Position numbers and translations under genes: made by a program. 64,000 nt of DNA from Porphyra umbilicalis (Eukaryota; Rhodophyta; Bangiophyceae; Bangiales; Bangiaceae): contig KV918948.1 in the NCBI GenBank assembly GCA_002049455.2, positions 1 to 64,000 on the forward strand, written 5' to 3'. Positions within the stretch are counted from its first letter, which is position 1. Every line of letters begins with the position of its first letter. Below the pieces are notes generated by a model. The model saw only the letters and a program-made list of their open reading frames with translations, had not been told where the DNA came from and searched no databases. This document shows positions 1 to 10,800 of the stretch, piece by piece.

Positions 1-1689
1 GCCGTTCATGGCACAGCGACGACGAAGCGTCGGAGTGGGTCAGACGATTAACCGCCGGCCTTGTCGCAGAAAGTCAGGGCTTCAAGACCCAACCAATGAA
101 CTCCCCAAACATCTTGGTGGTTGCACACCCCCAGTTAAGACTGGCCGTTTGCGGTCTTCTGGCTTTTCCATCAATAGCGTGCTTCTGATTGGTTGATGGG
201 CATTTCGCGCAGGCCTTTCTCGAGCTGTCAGACGACAGAGAGATGACAAGTGGCTCACCTGCCCTGACGGGCGCATGGGGGGTTGCAAGGAGTCAGTTTT
301 CAAGGCTGACTTCCGACGCAGTCCTCCAACGTTTATTCCTGTCCGCTCATTTGGCCTGCTCGACTGCGGTGAGTGCCATCGTTTGCTCACCTGGCATTCC
401 GATGAGTTGGTGGGGGGTGGGGCGGGACCGACGTTGTTGCGTGCACGGCATGGCTGGGGGCCGGGGGTGCACGTCTCCGCAGCTGTTTTCTGGGCATGTC
501 AATGGAGACTGGGAGTGTGGGGGCTGCGCCGCGCGGTTGCGGCGCGGGTGAGGGGTGGCGGCAGCCTCGTGAGTGCTGTGGTGTAGCTGGGATGGGGAAC
601 GGCAAGTCGCCAGCGCGCTGCTCACTAGACCGCAACGACGACGTGCGCCATGCCAAGACATGTGCGATGAGGACATTGGCACCCCCATTGATAGTGCCCT
701 TTTTGTATTCACCGACCGTGGGTGGGACGTGGCCCCTCTCACATCTTTCGATCTGCTCGCGGTAGTTGCTCCCCGCCTCCGCGCCGGACGACCATATTGG
801 GATCGGTCGCATCGCCCTGGCGCTGCAGGCCGCTCGCCCTGTCCCTCGCCCCTTGCCCCGCGCTGAACATCTCGTGCGTGTCCCAATAACGCCTGACCTA
901 TCCTTCGTCTCCTCTTGGAACCTTTGGCACCCTTTTCGTTGTTTTGCACCCGCCCATTGGCTTCGTGGTTCCCCCCTCCCGCCGTTGTTTGTTGCTCTCT
1001 CTTCTCTGAACTTGTTTCCTATCGGATGGTTGACTGCATGCTCTATATCATACATCACTTTCTGTATTCCTGCGCCATCTTTCTTGTTCCGTGTCCTCAG
1101 TCAGTTCCATGTAGTCCCTTCTGCAGCTTTCAGCCCACTCCCCATACAGGTGTTGTACTCCAGTTTAGTCTGGTGCGGCTCCCAAGACGGAACCCGGCTG
1201 CACGTTTTCAAGCATCTGCTTGAGATTTACAAGTGGGGGAATGCGGGGGAGACGCCGAGGTGAGCAGACGGGGTCATTGTGCATCTGGGGCAAGTGGTGG
1301 CACCGCTGCTCTTGTTGTTGTGTGCACTGGGGCAACAGCTCTTTGAGTTACGCGGGGAGGGAGACGGGCGAGACTCACGGGACCGACTACTGGGAGAAGA
1401 TGGGAGGCATACATGGGAGAGACTGTGTGGTGAGGAGGGAGAGAAAACGACTGGGACACAGGCCGGGTGCGTGCGATAGACCGCCATGCGGGACTTGTGG
1501 ACGGGTCATGGTACCGCTGTGCTGTGGTAAAGCAAGCGCTCTCTCATCCCTCGCTGGGAGTCGCTTTGGTTCCCTTTGTGCCTTCTGTTTCTGTTGCCTG
1601 TTACTTGGTCGTTGTCGCCGCCTTCGGCCTTTTCCTTCTGTGTGCGAGACTATTCGTGAGCTTGAATGTCCTTTTCTCTTTTCTATTCC
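1..1689. other. No recognisable gene; transposon flank
   Basis: Several overlapping open frames exist on both strands but none has a protein family signature or a convincing start, and they look like chance frames in GC-rich DNA. The stretch lies downstream of the minus-strand transposase-like gene that ends at 1690. It carries the left copy of an inverted repeat at 119-165 and T-rich stretches around 1040-1100 and 1550-1690. It is probably the flank or non-coding part of the mobile element. Confidence 0.5.
119..165 (+). repeat. Left copy of inverted repeat flanking the transposase
   Basis: The 19-mer TTGCACACCCCCAGTTAAG near position 122 is found again, exactly and inverted, near 5203-5221. 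In both copies it is followed a few bases later by GCGGTCTTCTGG. The pair encloses the KDZ-like ORF at a distance of about 5.1 kb, so it may mark the ends or subterminal repeats of the element. In one frame both copies read HPQLR, so they could instead be two inverted fragments of one coding sequence. Confidence 0.5.
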
Positions 1690-4600
1690 CTACCCAAGCA
1701 TGAGAGCAACCGCAGGATCCAACTCTTCCTCCTCCAATATATCATCTTCTGCTTGTGGCTGCTCCTCGTCACCTGCACCTGCTGTCCCTACCTCTGCCAA
1801 GACTGCCGGCGCAGGTGCAGCATCGTCTGTACTTGCGGCACCGTCACCGGCTCCATTCCCGACTTGCCCATGCGCGGCTGTTTCCGCTGCAAGTCGCGCA
1901 GCCAGCGCCGCCGCGCGCTTGGCCGCGTCCACTAAACGTTTTTTGTACGCGTTAATAGTGATGACGGCATTGGTGGACCTTCCATCCGCCCACGCCTCCA
2001 TTTCAGCTTGCTCCTTGCGTGCGCCGACCGCCGTCTGACGATGGCTGGACTTGTTCACTCGCAGCCGGCCGTCACCGGGCGACTTGGCCTTGCGCGCCCC
2101 GGCGGCGGCCGACTTGCGCGTTTGCCCGTTGCTCAGGCTCCTCTCCGCCAACGGCTGGCGCTCCAGCGCAGCCCGCTGCACCAGCTGGGCGCACGACCCC
2201 AAAAACGAGTCCGCGGTGCACTGTGCTTGCGCTCTGTTAAAAAAAGCGTGCCACGCCTCGAGAGCCTGCTCCGCGTATGACCCCAAAGAGCCGAAACGCC
2301 GCAGGAAGGTGGGGGCGTGGTGGGTGAGAGCATGGAGCTTGGGAGAGACGCTCAACCAGGGAAAGATGACCTGCAAGTCAGGTACGAAACGTTCAAGCGC
2401 CGAGCAGAAGTCCGAAACCTCCCCTGCAGGAATTTCTTCCGCACGGTTGAGAGTACGGGCGACGCCAGCCCACGCCGCCCACGCCGTGCGCAGAGCTGCT
2501 AGTTGCGGCGCCGGGATGAGCCCCTCCAGCGCGTCGCAAACAATGGAGCCGCGCACTGCAATGCGATGGCACTCTCTGCCCGCAAATCCACCACCGTGGT
2601 ACGGCACAGGGCGCACGCGCACGTCTTTCAACAAGGCGGCGCCGATAGCGGCGGCCGCGCGGCGCGCGGCCGGCAGACCACCAGACAGGGCGGCCGCCTC
2701 CACGCCAAGTCGCAACAGGATTGCGGTGACGCCGAGGGTAAGATGTAGAGGAGCCACGACAATCTGACACGGCTCAACGTCAAAAAGTGGTGGGTATTCA
2801 ATGGAGAGGTGCTCTAGGGGTGTGAGGGGGATGAGCAGGTCATCGTTACAGTCCTCCCCCAGCGCTTCAATCGCATACTGCAGTTGTTTGCGGGTGCGGA
2901 GCCTCTTTGGCTTCTGCCGGGCGTCCTGGATATCTCCAAAGGCAGCCAGCGCCTCGACATTGGCATCGCCGCGCCGACCCACCACGAGGCACCATACGCA
3001 CGGCAGTCGGCAAGATGCGCCCTTGTGACCCAGGAAGCAGCTCAGGAACTGCAGGTCACCCGTCAAGAACAGGCGCACGGCACGTAGCGAGCCGTTGACA
3101 GTCACACCGCTTTCCAGCAATGCCTGCACATCACCCATCCATGGGCCAATCATCTCATGGAGATCTGTGTTGGTATCAGACGAGCACGGCATCGTAGATA
3201 GCAGGATGGAGTGGGAGCGTGACATAGGATGCACCTGATTGGGCGTGGTCGCCACAAGCTTAGCGGTGGAGGTCCCACGCCCACCCTTGTCCAACCCCAG
3301 ACAGAGGTGAATGTCTGCCACGTTGTCCGCGTGCTGCTCGTAGGGGAGCTCCGGAGTTGGTAGATACGTGGACGTGTGGGGGACTGGTCGCCCGTCAGGT
3401 CCCCGAACATACCGTTCCCTGAACTGCTCGGACTGAACGAGTTCGTCCAACGTGCACTCGACAGCATCGCGGAGGCTGACGAGGTGGGCCCCGCGAGCGT
3501 CCGTCCACACCTGCCGCCCTGGCTCGGCGGCAGCTGTGCGCATAGCACTACGTATCACCTCCCTGGACGCCAACCCGCTGTCCTTGCCGCCGAGCGCCTT
3601 GCGCAGCTCGCTCCACTTGGTCTGGCTCAATTGGTGCTTAGTCATGAACAGAGCCTGTTCCCGAGGGGACAGGCGCTGCAGACGGCCCGTGGGCACGACT
3701 GACACCCCCTCCTGGCGCTGTGCCGCTCGGAGGATGTCCAAAATCGCTCGTCGCGTCGCGGGCGCGGCCGCGTCAGCAGCGCCGCCCGCTGCCCGCGCGA
3801 CGGCGCTCACACGTCGCCGCATTTGCCGCGCCTGAACGGCCCTTTTGCGCTTGCGTGTAGGTACCGGCTCGTATCGTCTATTGACGCCGTTGCGAAAAGA
3901 GATCGATATGTGGGTGGGGCGTACAGCGCGGAGGTGCTTCGCCATGAGGGCCTCAAACAGCGCCACCTCCGACCTGCTGAGGGTGTCGTACCTCGCCAGC
4001 AGTGTCCCCAGCGCGACTGTTGGAGATGGGTAAGACGACTCAAGAGCAGCCGCCTGTCCTGGCTCGTCGTCCGCTGCGGCCGGTGCCCCATCCCTGGGCG
4101 GTGCAATAGACGAGTCTTGGACGAATGCGGCCACGGCCGACAGCAGGTTCAACCCGACAGCTCCCTCATCGGGCGAGGGGGCGGGGAGGGGCGGCGTGGA
4201 CGCCCATCGGCTCCGGTCAGCTTTCGATCGACACGCGGCACACACTTTGCGCCGCTCGTTAGGCTTTGCCGCGGCCTCATTGGCCGCGTCAGTTCCCGAC
4301 CAGAGCCACGGCATCGCTGCCGGGCTCGGTACGTAGGTAGCGGCACCCATAGCCCCCTCCTTGTGTAGGAGTGACTTGCAATGCTCAAGTACACGAACTG
4401 CTGTCGGCTTGCGCCGGACCGCCGCGACGCAGCCGCTGCACAACCCCAGAAGCACACCACTTGCGTGCACGCCAAAGGGTGGTCTGCGCTTGCTCTTGCG
4501 CAGGGTAGCTGCGACGCTATGGGCGGAGAGCTCGAGGGGGTGGTGCGAGATGCTGGCTAGGTAGGCTTCGGTGGCACTTGAGGGGGAAAGGAAGGCGTGG

Positions 4601-4860
4601 GTGCACCTGTTGCATACAAATGCAAGAGGCTTTCCCGTGGAGGGATTGATGATCTCTTTTACTGATGCAAACAACTCAGCCGAGGCACTGCATAGACACG
4701 TGCGGTGCAGAAAAGCGAAGAAAAAGACGCCCTGGACGTTAGACATGGCCTGTACGACTGTTGGGGCAGCGGTGGTGGCACAACAAGAAAGAAAAAGGGA
4801 CCCCCGGGGTCCACCCGACCGCCGTCGTGTGCCGATCACGCTGATGCACTCAGATCCCAT
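1690..4860 (-). CDS. KDZ-like DDE transposase
   Basis: A single open frame of about 1,050 residues, counted from the first ATG at 4860; another ATG at 4746 is possible. The N-terminal third has Cys-x2-Cys pairs (CNRC, CSGC, CAAC) suggestive of zinc binding. The core shows three blocks typical of cnidarian and algal KDZ-type transposases: GLDKGG near residue 524, LTGDLQFLSC followed by a CxxC motif near 602, and an AEQALEAWH block near 865 preceded by KLHALTHH. These fit an RNase-H-like D-D-E catalytic triad that cuts and joins transposon DNA. The tail is Ala-rich and acidic. The frame is unbroken, unlike many neighbouring genes, so the element may be young. Inverted repeats at 119-165 and 5187-5226 flank it. 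The family is judged by motif memory, not by a search. Confidence 0.72.
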   Translation of the reverse strand: MGSECISVIGTRRRSGGPRGSLFLSCCATTAAPTVVQAMSNVQGVFFFAFLHRTCLCSASAELFASVKEIINPSTGKPLAFVCNRCTHAFLSPSSATEAYLASISHHPLELSAHSVAATLRKSKRRPPFGVHASGVLLGLCSGCVAAVRRKPTAVRVLEHCKSLLHKEGAMGAATYVPSPAAMPWLWSGTDAANEAAAKPNERRKVCAACRSKADRSRWASTPPLPAPSPDEGAVGLNLLSAVAAFVQDSSIAPPRDGAPAAADDEPGQAAALESSYPSPTVALGTLLARYDTLSRSEVALFEALMAKHLRAVRPTHISISFRNGVNRRYEPVPTRKRKRAVQARQMRRRVSAVARAAGGAADAAAPATRRAILDILRAAQRQEGVSVVPTGRLQRLSPREQALFMTKHQLSQTKWSELRKALGGKDSGLASREVIRSAMRTAAAEPGRQVWTDARGAHLVSLRDAVECTLDELVQSEQFRERYVRGPDGRPVPHTSTYLPTPELPYEQHADNVADIHLCLGLDKGGRGTSTAKLVATTPNQVHPMSRSHSILLSTMPCSSDTNTDLHEMIGPWMGDVQALLESGVTVNGSLRAVRLFLTGDLQFLSCFLGHKGASCRLPCVWCLVVGRRGDANVEALAAFGDIQDARQKPKRLRTRKQLQYAIEALGEDCNDDLLIPLTPLEHLSIEYPPLFDVEPCQIVVAPLHLTLGVTAILLRLGVEAAALSGGLPAARRAAAAIGAALLKDVRVRPVPYHGGGFAGRECHRIAVRGSIVCDALEGLIPAPQLAALRTAWAAWAGVARTLNRAEEIPAGEVSDFCSALERFVPDLQVIFPWLSVSPKLHALTHHAPTFLRRFGSLGSYAEQALEAWHAFFNRAQAQCTADSFLGSCAQLVQRAALERQPLAERSLSNGQTRKSAAAGARKAKSPGDGRLRVNKSSHRQTAVGARKEQAEMEAWADGRSTNAVITINAYKKRLVDAAKRAAALAARLAAETAAHGQVGNGAGDGAASTDDAAPAPAVLAEVGTAGAGDEEQPQAEDDILEEEELDPAVALMLG

Positions 4861-5077
4861 CAGCTCACATCGCCTCACTCTACCTCAAAGGTGGGAGTGC
4901 CAACCATACCTCATCAAGGCACTCTCAACCGGCTCCATGCTGTCCTCAATCGGCCGGAAAGACCAAAGAACCACAAAAGAAGTACAGCAGGGGCGAGGGG
5001 GGCAGAGGTGAAGCACTTGTATAGGATAATAGAGCTCCAGCAGGGTTGGGGGGGGGTAGGGCGCGAGTGTACGTCTG

Positions 5078-5383
5078 TCACCGATGCGCTTGGACGACGG
5101 TGGATTGGAAAAGTGAAGCGCCTCCGGGTTGTGCATGCGGAGGGGGTTCACTGTAAATGTTTTCAAGGAAACCATGGAATATTTCATTCCAGAAGACCGC
5201 CCTTAACTGGGGGTGTGCAAGCATCGGCAGCCATCGTGGTCCAATGGATTCGTAATAGAAAGCATCGGGCCCATTGGCGATTACGGCGTCGAATGGCACC
5301 TCATGACCCCATATCAAGTCATAAATCGATGTCACATTATCATAAAGTTCACTAAGCTTTGATAATTTGAAAATTCTGGTCAA
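5078..5383 (-). pseudogene. Short coding fragment of unknown origin
   Basis: An open frame of about 100 residues with natural composition (rich in F, W, Y, N, E, unlike the shadow frames around it), but no ATG at its head. It reads like the middle of a larger protein, with phrases such as IYDLIWGHEVPFDAV and LAHPQLRAVFWNE. The latter lies on the inverted repeat shared with 119-165, where a shorter piece of the same frame appears. It may be a remnant of a captured or older element gene. No family is recognised. Confidence 0.35.
5187..5226 (-). repeat. Right copy of inverted repeat flanking the transposase
   Basis: Reverse complement of the repeat at 119-165, with 19 identical bases plus a shared GCGGTCTTCTGG block. 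See the left copy for interpretation. Confidence 0.5.
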
Positions 5384-7227
5384 GAGTCGCTTGACCTTTC
5401 TTTTCGATCACTCTATTGGCCTACGACATATCTGACAGTGGAACTACTGCCAATAGAATATGCGACACGAGAGATCCAGCCAATTAATGCGCGTCAACTT
5501 GGCTGTAGGTGAACTCTGTAACCTCGCTGTCGGCACTCGACATTCAATTTAATTCCCTGGACTTTAGTCTAGGGTACTTATCAACATGCGCATGGGGTCA
5601 CACACATAACTTTTTTTTTTCTCCAGTGCACGCGCGGGAGTACTTGCGGTTGGCCCCGTGTGCATACCTTTTCGGGTGATACGCAGTGTATCGATCACTG
5701 CTGCGGGTCCTTTGGGCACGGTTCGGTGCGCAACATGCGTCCAGCACTTTCTGTAGCTTTTCTCGTTAATAGCATGTCAGCCGCGGTCATACGGACGCCG
5801 TACGTCGCTTTTCGTAGGATGTCCGGGTCAGTTGCCTCAGAATGAGGGTGGTGCGTTTAGATGCCCGGAAACGTCGATCTGGTCAGAGGCGTCGACTGTA
5901 CTTTGTGGTTAAGTTCAGCGATGGTGCTCCACGGGACAACCAAGGCATATTCTGTTCGAATTTTCAAGCGCTCGCGACCCATCGTCCTGGAGGAGAGGGC
6001 TCCCGGACGGCCGGCGGGAGCTGCCGACGGCCGCACCACCGCTGTCGTCGGGGTCACCACCGCGGCGGCTGCACACGCCCGACACACCCCCCGCGCGCGC
6101 GTCGGTGCGCGACCGCCCGCGACCAACACAGCCGGCGCGCGGTCGGCCGCCGCGCCGACCAGGCGACCAGCCCCACCCACCCCCCCGCGCGCGTGTGCGG
6201 GTGTCCCCGGCGGCGGCCGCACCGCCCGTCGCGCGCGATATGGCATGGTCCGAGGCGCCGCCGCCCCCGCGCCGACGCGGCGGCAGCGTTGACGGCGGCC
6301 CCGTCCGTTGTGGTGCCCCCCCACTCCTCGCCGCCGCCACTGTCTGACGGGGGACGAGCTCCGCCGCCGTTGGGAGCGGGGAAGGGCGCCGGCAGCGCCA
6401 CATCCGCCTCCCCTGCCGCGGCTGCCGCCGCTGTCGCGCCCGCCATCGCCGCGACTGCGACGGGTGGTGGCTGCGACGGCGGCGGCGGCGACGGCGGGCT
6501 GTGGTCCATGGCCCCACCGTCGCCGCTGCCGCCGCTAGCGGGCGTGCGCACCGCCGCCGACGCGCCGGCGGGGGGCGGCGGCGCGGAGTTCGACGGCGGC
6601 CTGCCTGCGGCAGCGGCGGCGGCGCCCAACTGCCGCGGCCGTGGCGACCGGGACGGGTGCGACGGCAGGCCGGCGGCGGTGTGCACGTCTGGAGGTGCGA
6701 GAATATTCTTCTGCTTGTGGCTGGGGGGGAAGGCGCGGCGGTGACGGCGGCGGCGTGGGCGGCGGCGGCGGCGGTGCTTGTTGGCGGTGTCTTGTTTGCC
6801 GAGGATGCGCGGCCGCGCGAGGGGGGTGGTTCGCGTGGGCTGGTCGTCAGCGGCTGCTTCGCACGTTGTAAACAAGTTCAGGGTATTTCCGCGAACGCGT
6901 TTTCAGTTTATCAGACGACAGCACAATTTCAGCATTTCATGGACTGGACTGTTTGGCAGGAGCAGCAAATGAGGGAAACACGTGGCAGCAGGTTGAGACC
7001 GGCGATGTGCGGCCCGGCCCAGGACGAAGACGCTGGTTCGGATGGCGCAGTGGGTCGCGGTCGGCGGTCGCGCTCCCCGCCCCCCCCTCTCTCCTGCGCC
7101 CGATTACGGTCGCGTGCCGCCTCGGGCGCCGCCTCTGTATCGCCGGTAACGTCTTCTCCCCGTCGGTACATCTCCCCGCCCTTGTTTGGGGGTCGATCCG
7201 GCCACACCCCTCTCCCCCTTCGTGACG

Positions 7228-8114
7228 ATGCTTCGCGCCGGGTTGGCCCGCGCCGCCGGCGTCCGCGCCGGCGCGCTCGGTGCACTGCGGCGGGGCTCCC
7301 CCGGCGGCGGCTCTGACGTCCTCCCCTCCCGCCAACCTGCTTCTTCCCCCCCCCGTCCTCCCCTTTTGCGGCCGTTGCAGCGTCTGCGTCGAGCAGCTCC
7401 GTCGCCGCCACCTCCCGCGCGCCGGCCGACACGGTCGTGGCGCCGCCGTCGCCCACCCCCAACCACCGATCTCTCCTCGCCCTGGATGAGAACACGATCG
7501 TGCCGTTTGTGCAGCCAAACGCGTACGTGGCGCCGTCGGCAAGCGTCATTGGCTCAGTCGTCATCAATGACCAGTCGGCGGTCATGAACGGGGCGGTTGT
7601 GCGCGGGGATCTGGCGTACCTCCGCATCGGCGCCTTTACGGTTATCGGTGACAATTGTGTGCTGTCGGCCGACGCGCCGGGGGGTGGGGGGGGCGTCGGC
7701 ACCGTGGACTCGTCGACGCCGCTGTCGGCGGCGGACGCGGTCGCGACTGGCCTCGCCATGGAGCCGGCGCTGTTTGTGGGCGACTATGTGGACGTGGCGC
7801 CCAACTGCGTGCTGACCGGCTGCACGCTGTCGGGGGAGAACGCCATTGGCGCCAACACGGTGATCGGGCCGGGCGCGGTCATTGGCCGCCAGTCGCTTGT
7901 CGAGCCGGGCAGCGTCGTGGAGGGCGGCACGCTCGTGCCCGAGGGGGAGGCCTGGGGGGGGGTACCGGCGGTCAAGCTGCGAGACCTCGACGGGGATGAG
8001 AAGGATGCGTTTGCCAAGAACGCGGCGGAGAATGCAAAGATGGCGGCAAGATACGCGTCCGAGTTCCTCCCGGTCGGAACCGTCTACTGGGAGGCGGAGC
8101 GGATGACTGCCTGA
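7228..8114 (+). CDS. Gamma-carbonic-anhydrase-like protein, probably mitochondrial
   Basis: The C-terminal 220 residues form a left-handed beta-helix of hexapeptide repeats: YVAPSASVIGSV, GAVVRGDL, IGANTVIGPGAVIG. The order and the RGD motif match gamma-carbonic anhydrases, which in plants and algae sit on the membrane arm of mitochondrial complex I. The RGD Arg and Asp are kept. The zinc histidines are not: the usual LVH position reads VLSA, and the VGHSAVLHGC-type block reads VAPNCVLTGC. It is therefore probably a structural, non-catalytic gamma-CAL. A glycine-rich insert lies after VLSA. The ATG at 7228 begins a basic, Ala/Arg-rich leader (MLRAGLARAAGVRAG) that suits a mitochondrial presequence. 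The frame changes between leader and core at or near the C9 run 7346-7354. A short intron is the alternative. Confidence 0.78.
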
Positions 8115-8662
8115 TGCATGGTGGGGGGTGAGGAGCGTCGAGGGCGGGGGGGGAGGGAACACGCCATGGGGACCATGTGGCCGTGGTCTAGAGGAACACG
8201 CGAGACGGTGGCGATCACCTTTGGTCGATGGGCAGGCTCGAGGCCGACCGCCTTTTTTTTGCCAGCCGCATGTGTAATGCCGCGGGGATGGGATGGTGAG
8301 GTTTTTGGACGACGTTTGATGCGTGGATACGCAGCTTGGGGTGCAAAGAACACGACCAGCACGACGGTAGCCGCTTTTCCTGGTGCGCTCGCGCTTGCTC
8401 GCACTCTCGCAGCGTTCTCTCTGGCGTTCTGGGTGCAGCGAGTGTTCCTTACTAACCAAACCGCCGATCAATTTCCTCTCCACTTGGTGTACTTTGTGTG
8501 GTCAAAGCGTGTGGCCACAGACCTCGGCCGCCAAGCACCGCACATTTTGCCGGCGACGTCCGTGGGTCTCTCGGTCACTGGGATCGCCGGCCAGCGTGCC
8601 CCACCCCCCCCCGCTTGCTGCCCCCCTCGCGGTGGTCGGCGCCCTTGGCAGACCCGCCCGTC
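8115..8662. other. Intergenic between two plus-strand genes
   Basis: No gene is recognised. The stretch must hold the 3' end of the gamma-CA-like gene and the promoter of the hydrolase gene. Open frames here lack any family signature. Confidence 0.5.
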
Positions 8663-10176
8663 ATGGCGATAGCCTTCCTCTCCCCGCCGGCGCTGTCGCC
8701 GTCACGGCGATGGGGCTGCCTCGGCCAAGCGGCGGCGCGCCGCAGCGCGAGCGCGCGGCCGCTGCCACCGGCCCTGCGATGGGGTCTGCCGGCGGCCGCC
8801 GCCGCGGCGCCCGGTCGTAATGCGCCCTTTTGCTGCCAGGCGGCGGCCACCCCACCCACCCCCCGCGCATTCTCTTCCCCTGTGGCCCCTTGCGATGCTG
8901 CCGCCACGGCCCCGCGAGCCCGCACCCCCCTCCCCTCCCCGCTGGTCGTACCGCCGCTCTTTCCGCTCGGCGACGCGCGGCCGCCGCCGTCAGCGCCGTC
9001 CCGCCACGTCAAGGTGCCGCTGCGTCGACGGGTCGGCAGCGTCGCCGCCGCCCTGCTGCTCCTCCTGCTGGCGCCCTCCCGGCGGGCGGTCGCGGCGGTG
9101 GCGGCGAGCGGCGCCACCGCCGCCCGCCCCGCCGTCAGCGTGGCGGTGGAGCCCCCCCCCCCACGCGCGTGGCGGTCAAGGGGGGCCGGCTGGCACCTTT
9201 GCGGACGACCGCCCTCCGTGTGGTGCCCGTCAACGGCGACGCGCCGGCAGTGGTGGCCGCCAAGGTCGCGGCACTCGCCGTCACGCTCTTTGTCTTGGCC
9301 TTTGCCCTCATGATTGTCGTCTTTTACGGCATCCAAGACCGGCTCGTGTACAAGCCGTCGCGCGTCTCGCGCGGCACGCCCGCTGACTTTGACATGCCCG
9401 ACTTTGACGACGTGTCCTTTTGCACAATGGACGGGGTGGAGATCAATGGCTGGTTCATCCGGCGGCCGGGCCAGACGTACCGCACCGCCCGCACGCTCGT
9501 CTACTTTCACGGCACGGACAAGAATGCGAGCTTCCGCCTCAAAAAGGCATTTGGCTTTTACGACAAGTGCGCGTGCAACGTGCTCCTGACCTCGTACCGG
9601 GGGTATGGCAGCTCGGGAGGCTCCCCCAATGAGAAGGGCATGTGCCGCGATGCGGATGGGGCGTTTGAGTACCTCCGCGCGCGGACGGACATTGACGGCG
9701 GGCGGGTGTGGGTGTTTGGCGAGAGCCTCGGCGGCGCCGTCTCCCTCCACTTTGTCAAGCGGTACGAGAAGTTTGTCAACGCGCTGGTGCTCGAAAACAC
9801 CTTTACGAGCCTCCTCGACATGATCAACCGGGAGTTCCCCTTCCTCGGCGTCTTCCGCTACCTCTCCCGCAACCAGTGGCGGAGTACGTCGCGCATCCGC
9901 TCCCTGACGCTCCCGATGCTCTTCCTCAGCGGCCAGCGCGACGCGTACATCCCACCAGACATGATGAAGCAGCTGCACACGCTCGCGGAAGCGTCCTCCT
10001 CCTACACGGAGTTTGTGCCCATCCGCGACGGTACGCACAGTCGGACGTGGACCAACAAGAACTACTTCACGTCGGTCGTCGGGTTTATGGAGAAGCTCGA
10101 GACGGAGGGGCTGCTCAAGGCGCTGCCGCTGCCGCGGGAGACGCTCACGGATGGCGGGGATATCCAGTTTGCATAG
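8663..10176 (+). CDS. Bem46/ABHD13-type alpha/beta hydrolase, membrane-anchored
   Basis: Serine hydrolase of the alpha/beta fold. One hydrophobic helix (about 9255-9325) is followed by RLVYKPSR, the usual entry to a Bem46/WAV2/ABHD13 domain. HGTDKNAS forms the oxyanion region, GESLGG the nucleophile elbow with the catalytic Ser, SGQRDAYIPP carries the acid, and DGTHSRTW the His. All three catalytic residues are present. Known members are integral membrane proteins linked to polarity and lipid or thioester hydrolysis; the substrate here is unknown. The ATG at 8663 opens an Ala/Arg/Ser-rich leader with a Leu-rich helix (AALLLLLLAP), possibly an organelle-targeting sequence. Leader and catalytic part are in different frames, and the switch falls at the C11 run 9152-9162. 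Confidence 0.82.
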
Positions 10177-10800
10177 AGGCGGCGCTCGTGGCCGGCGCGC
10201 ATGCTGGACGTCACCGCATGTTTTTTTTTTTTTGCTCTTCTTGGCGTAGCTGATGTCACTTCGCATGGTCCTGTGCATTGTGGGTTCTATTTCTTTGGTT
10301 TCCTTTCTCCCTTCACTCTCTCACTTGTTTGTGTCGTTCGACGGTATGAACAGAACGGGCCATGTGCGCCGGTCGATGGCGCTAACCTTTCTACTCCGAC
10401 CTTGCCGTCCACAAGCGACCACCCGCACGGCCGACGCCGGTACCGACCGCGCGAGGTGACGGTAGCGCGGATGGGCCTCCCCGTACGCATGACGTTGCCG
10501 TGCCGATGACCACCAGGCCGGTGGCAGCGGCACGCCCCACACGCCATGCGGGTGGCGGTTGCGTCGACGGGCGCCAGCTGGCCAACGGCCATGCGACCCC
10601 CGACAATGAAGGCTCTACACGTCAGCGGCGACAGCCACCTCGGTCCTCGGAAGCGACGAATGCACGAGCCACGGCGTGCCGTCGCCCTCCGCCCACCCGC
10701 CCACCCAAGCAGCGCCTGGCTCCCGTTTGATGGGGGAGGCGGCAGCGCGGGCGCCCGCTGGGCACCGCGCCGGCCCCACCCCCCCCCACGTGGGAGAGGG
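10177..10800. other. Convergent intergenic spacer
   Basis: 3' ends of the hydrolase (+) and the TatB-like gene (-) face each other here. A T12 tract near 10219-10231 follows the hydrolase stop. No further gene is seen. Confidence 0.5.

Larger units (their letters stand above)
4861..7227. other. Intergenic; one short gene fragment and a GC-rich Pro/Ala frame
   Basis: The part at 4861-5850 has moderate GC and no recognisable gene apart from the fragment at 5078-5383. A palindromic CCCTGG/CTAGGG motif near 5555-5578 resembles the termini of repeats elsewhere in the window. From about 5990 to 6870 the composition turns very GC-rich. The minus strand there has an open frame of Ala/Pro/Gly-rich low-complexity sequence with ordinary-looking Ser/Thr spacing, which could be a disordered protein. 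I cannot assign it and do not call it a gene. Confidence 0.4.

Noticed and set aside
1220-2038. Plus-strand ORF with Cys-rich start
   Set aside because: It overlaps the transposase antisense and shows no motif; the Cys content comes from TGT/TGC-rich low complexity.
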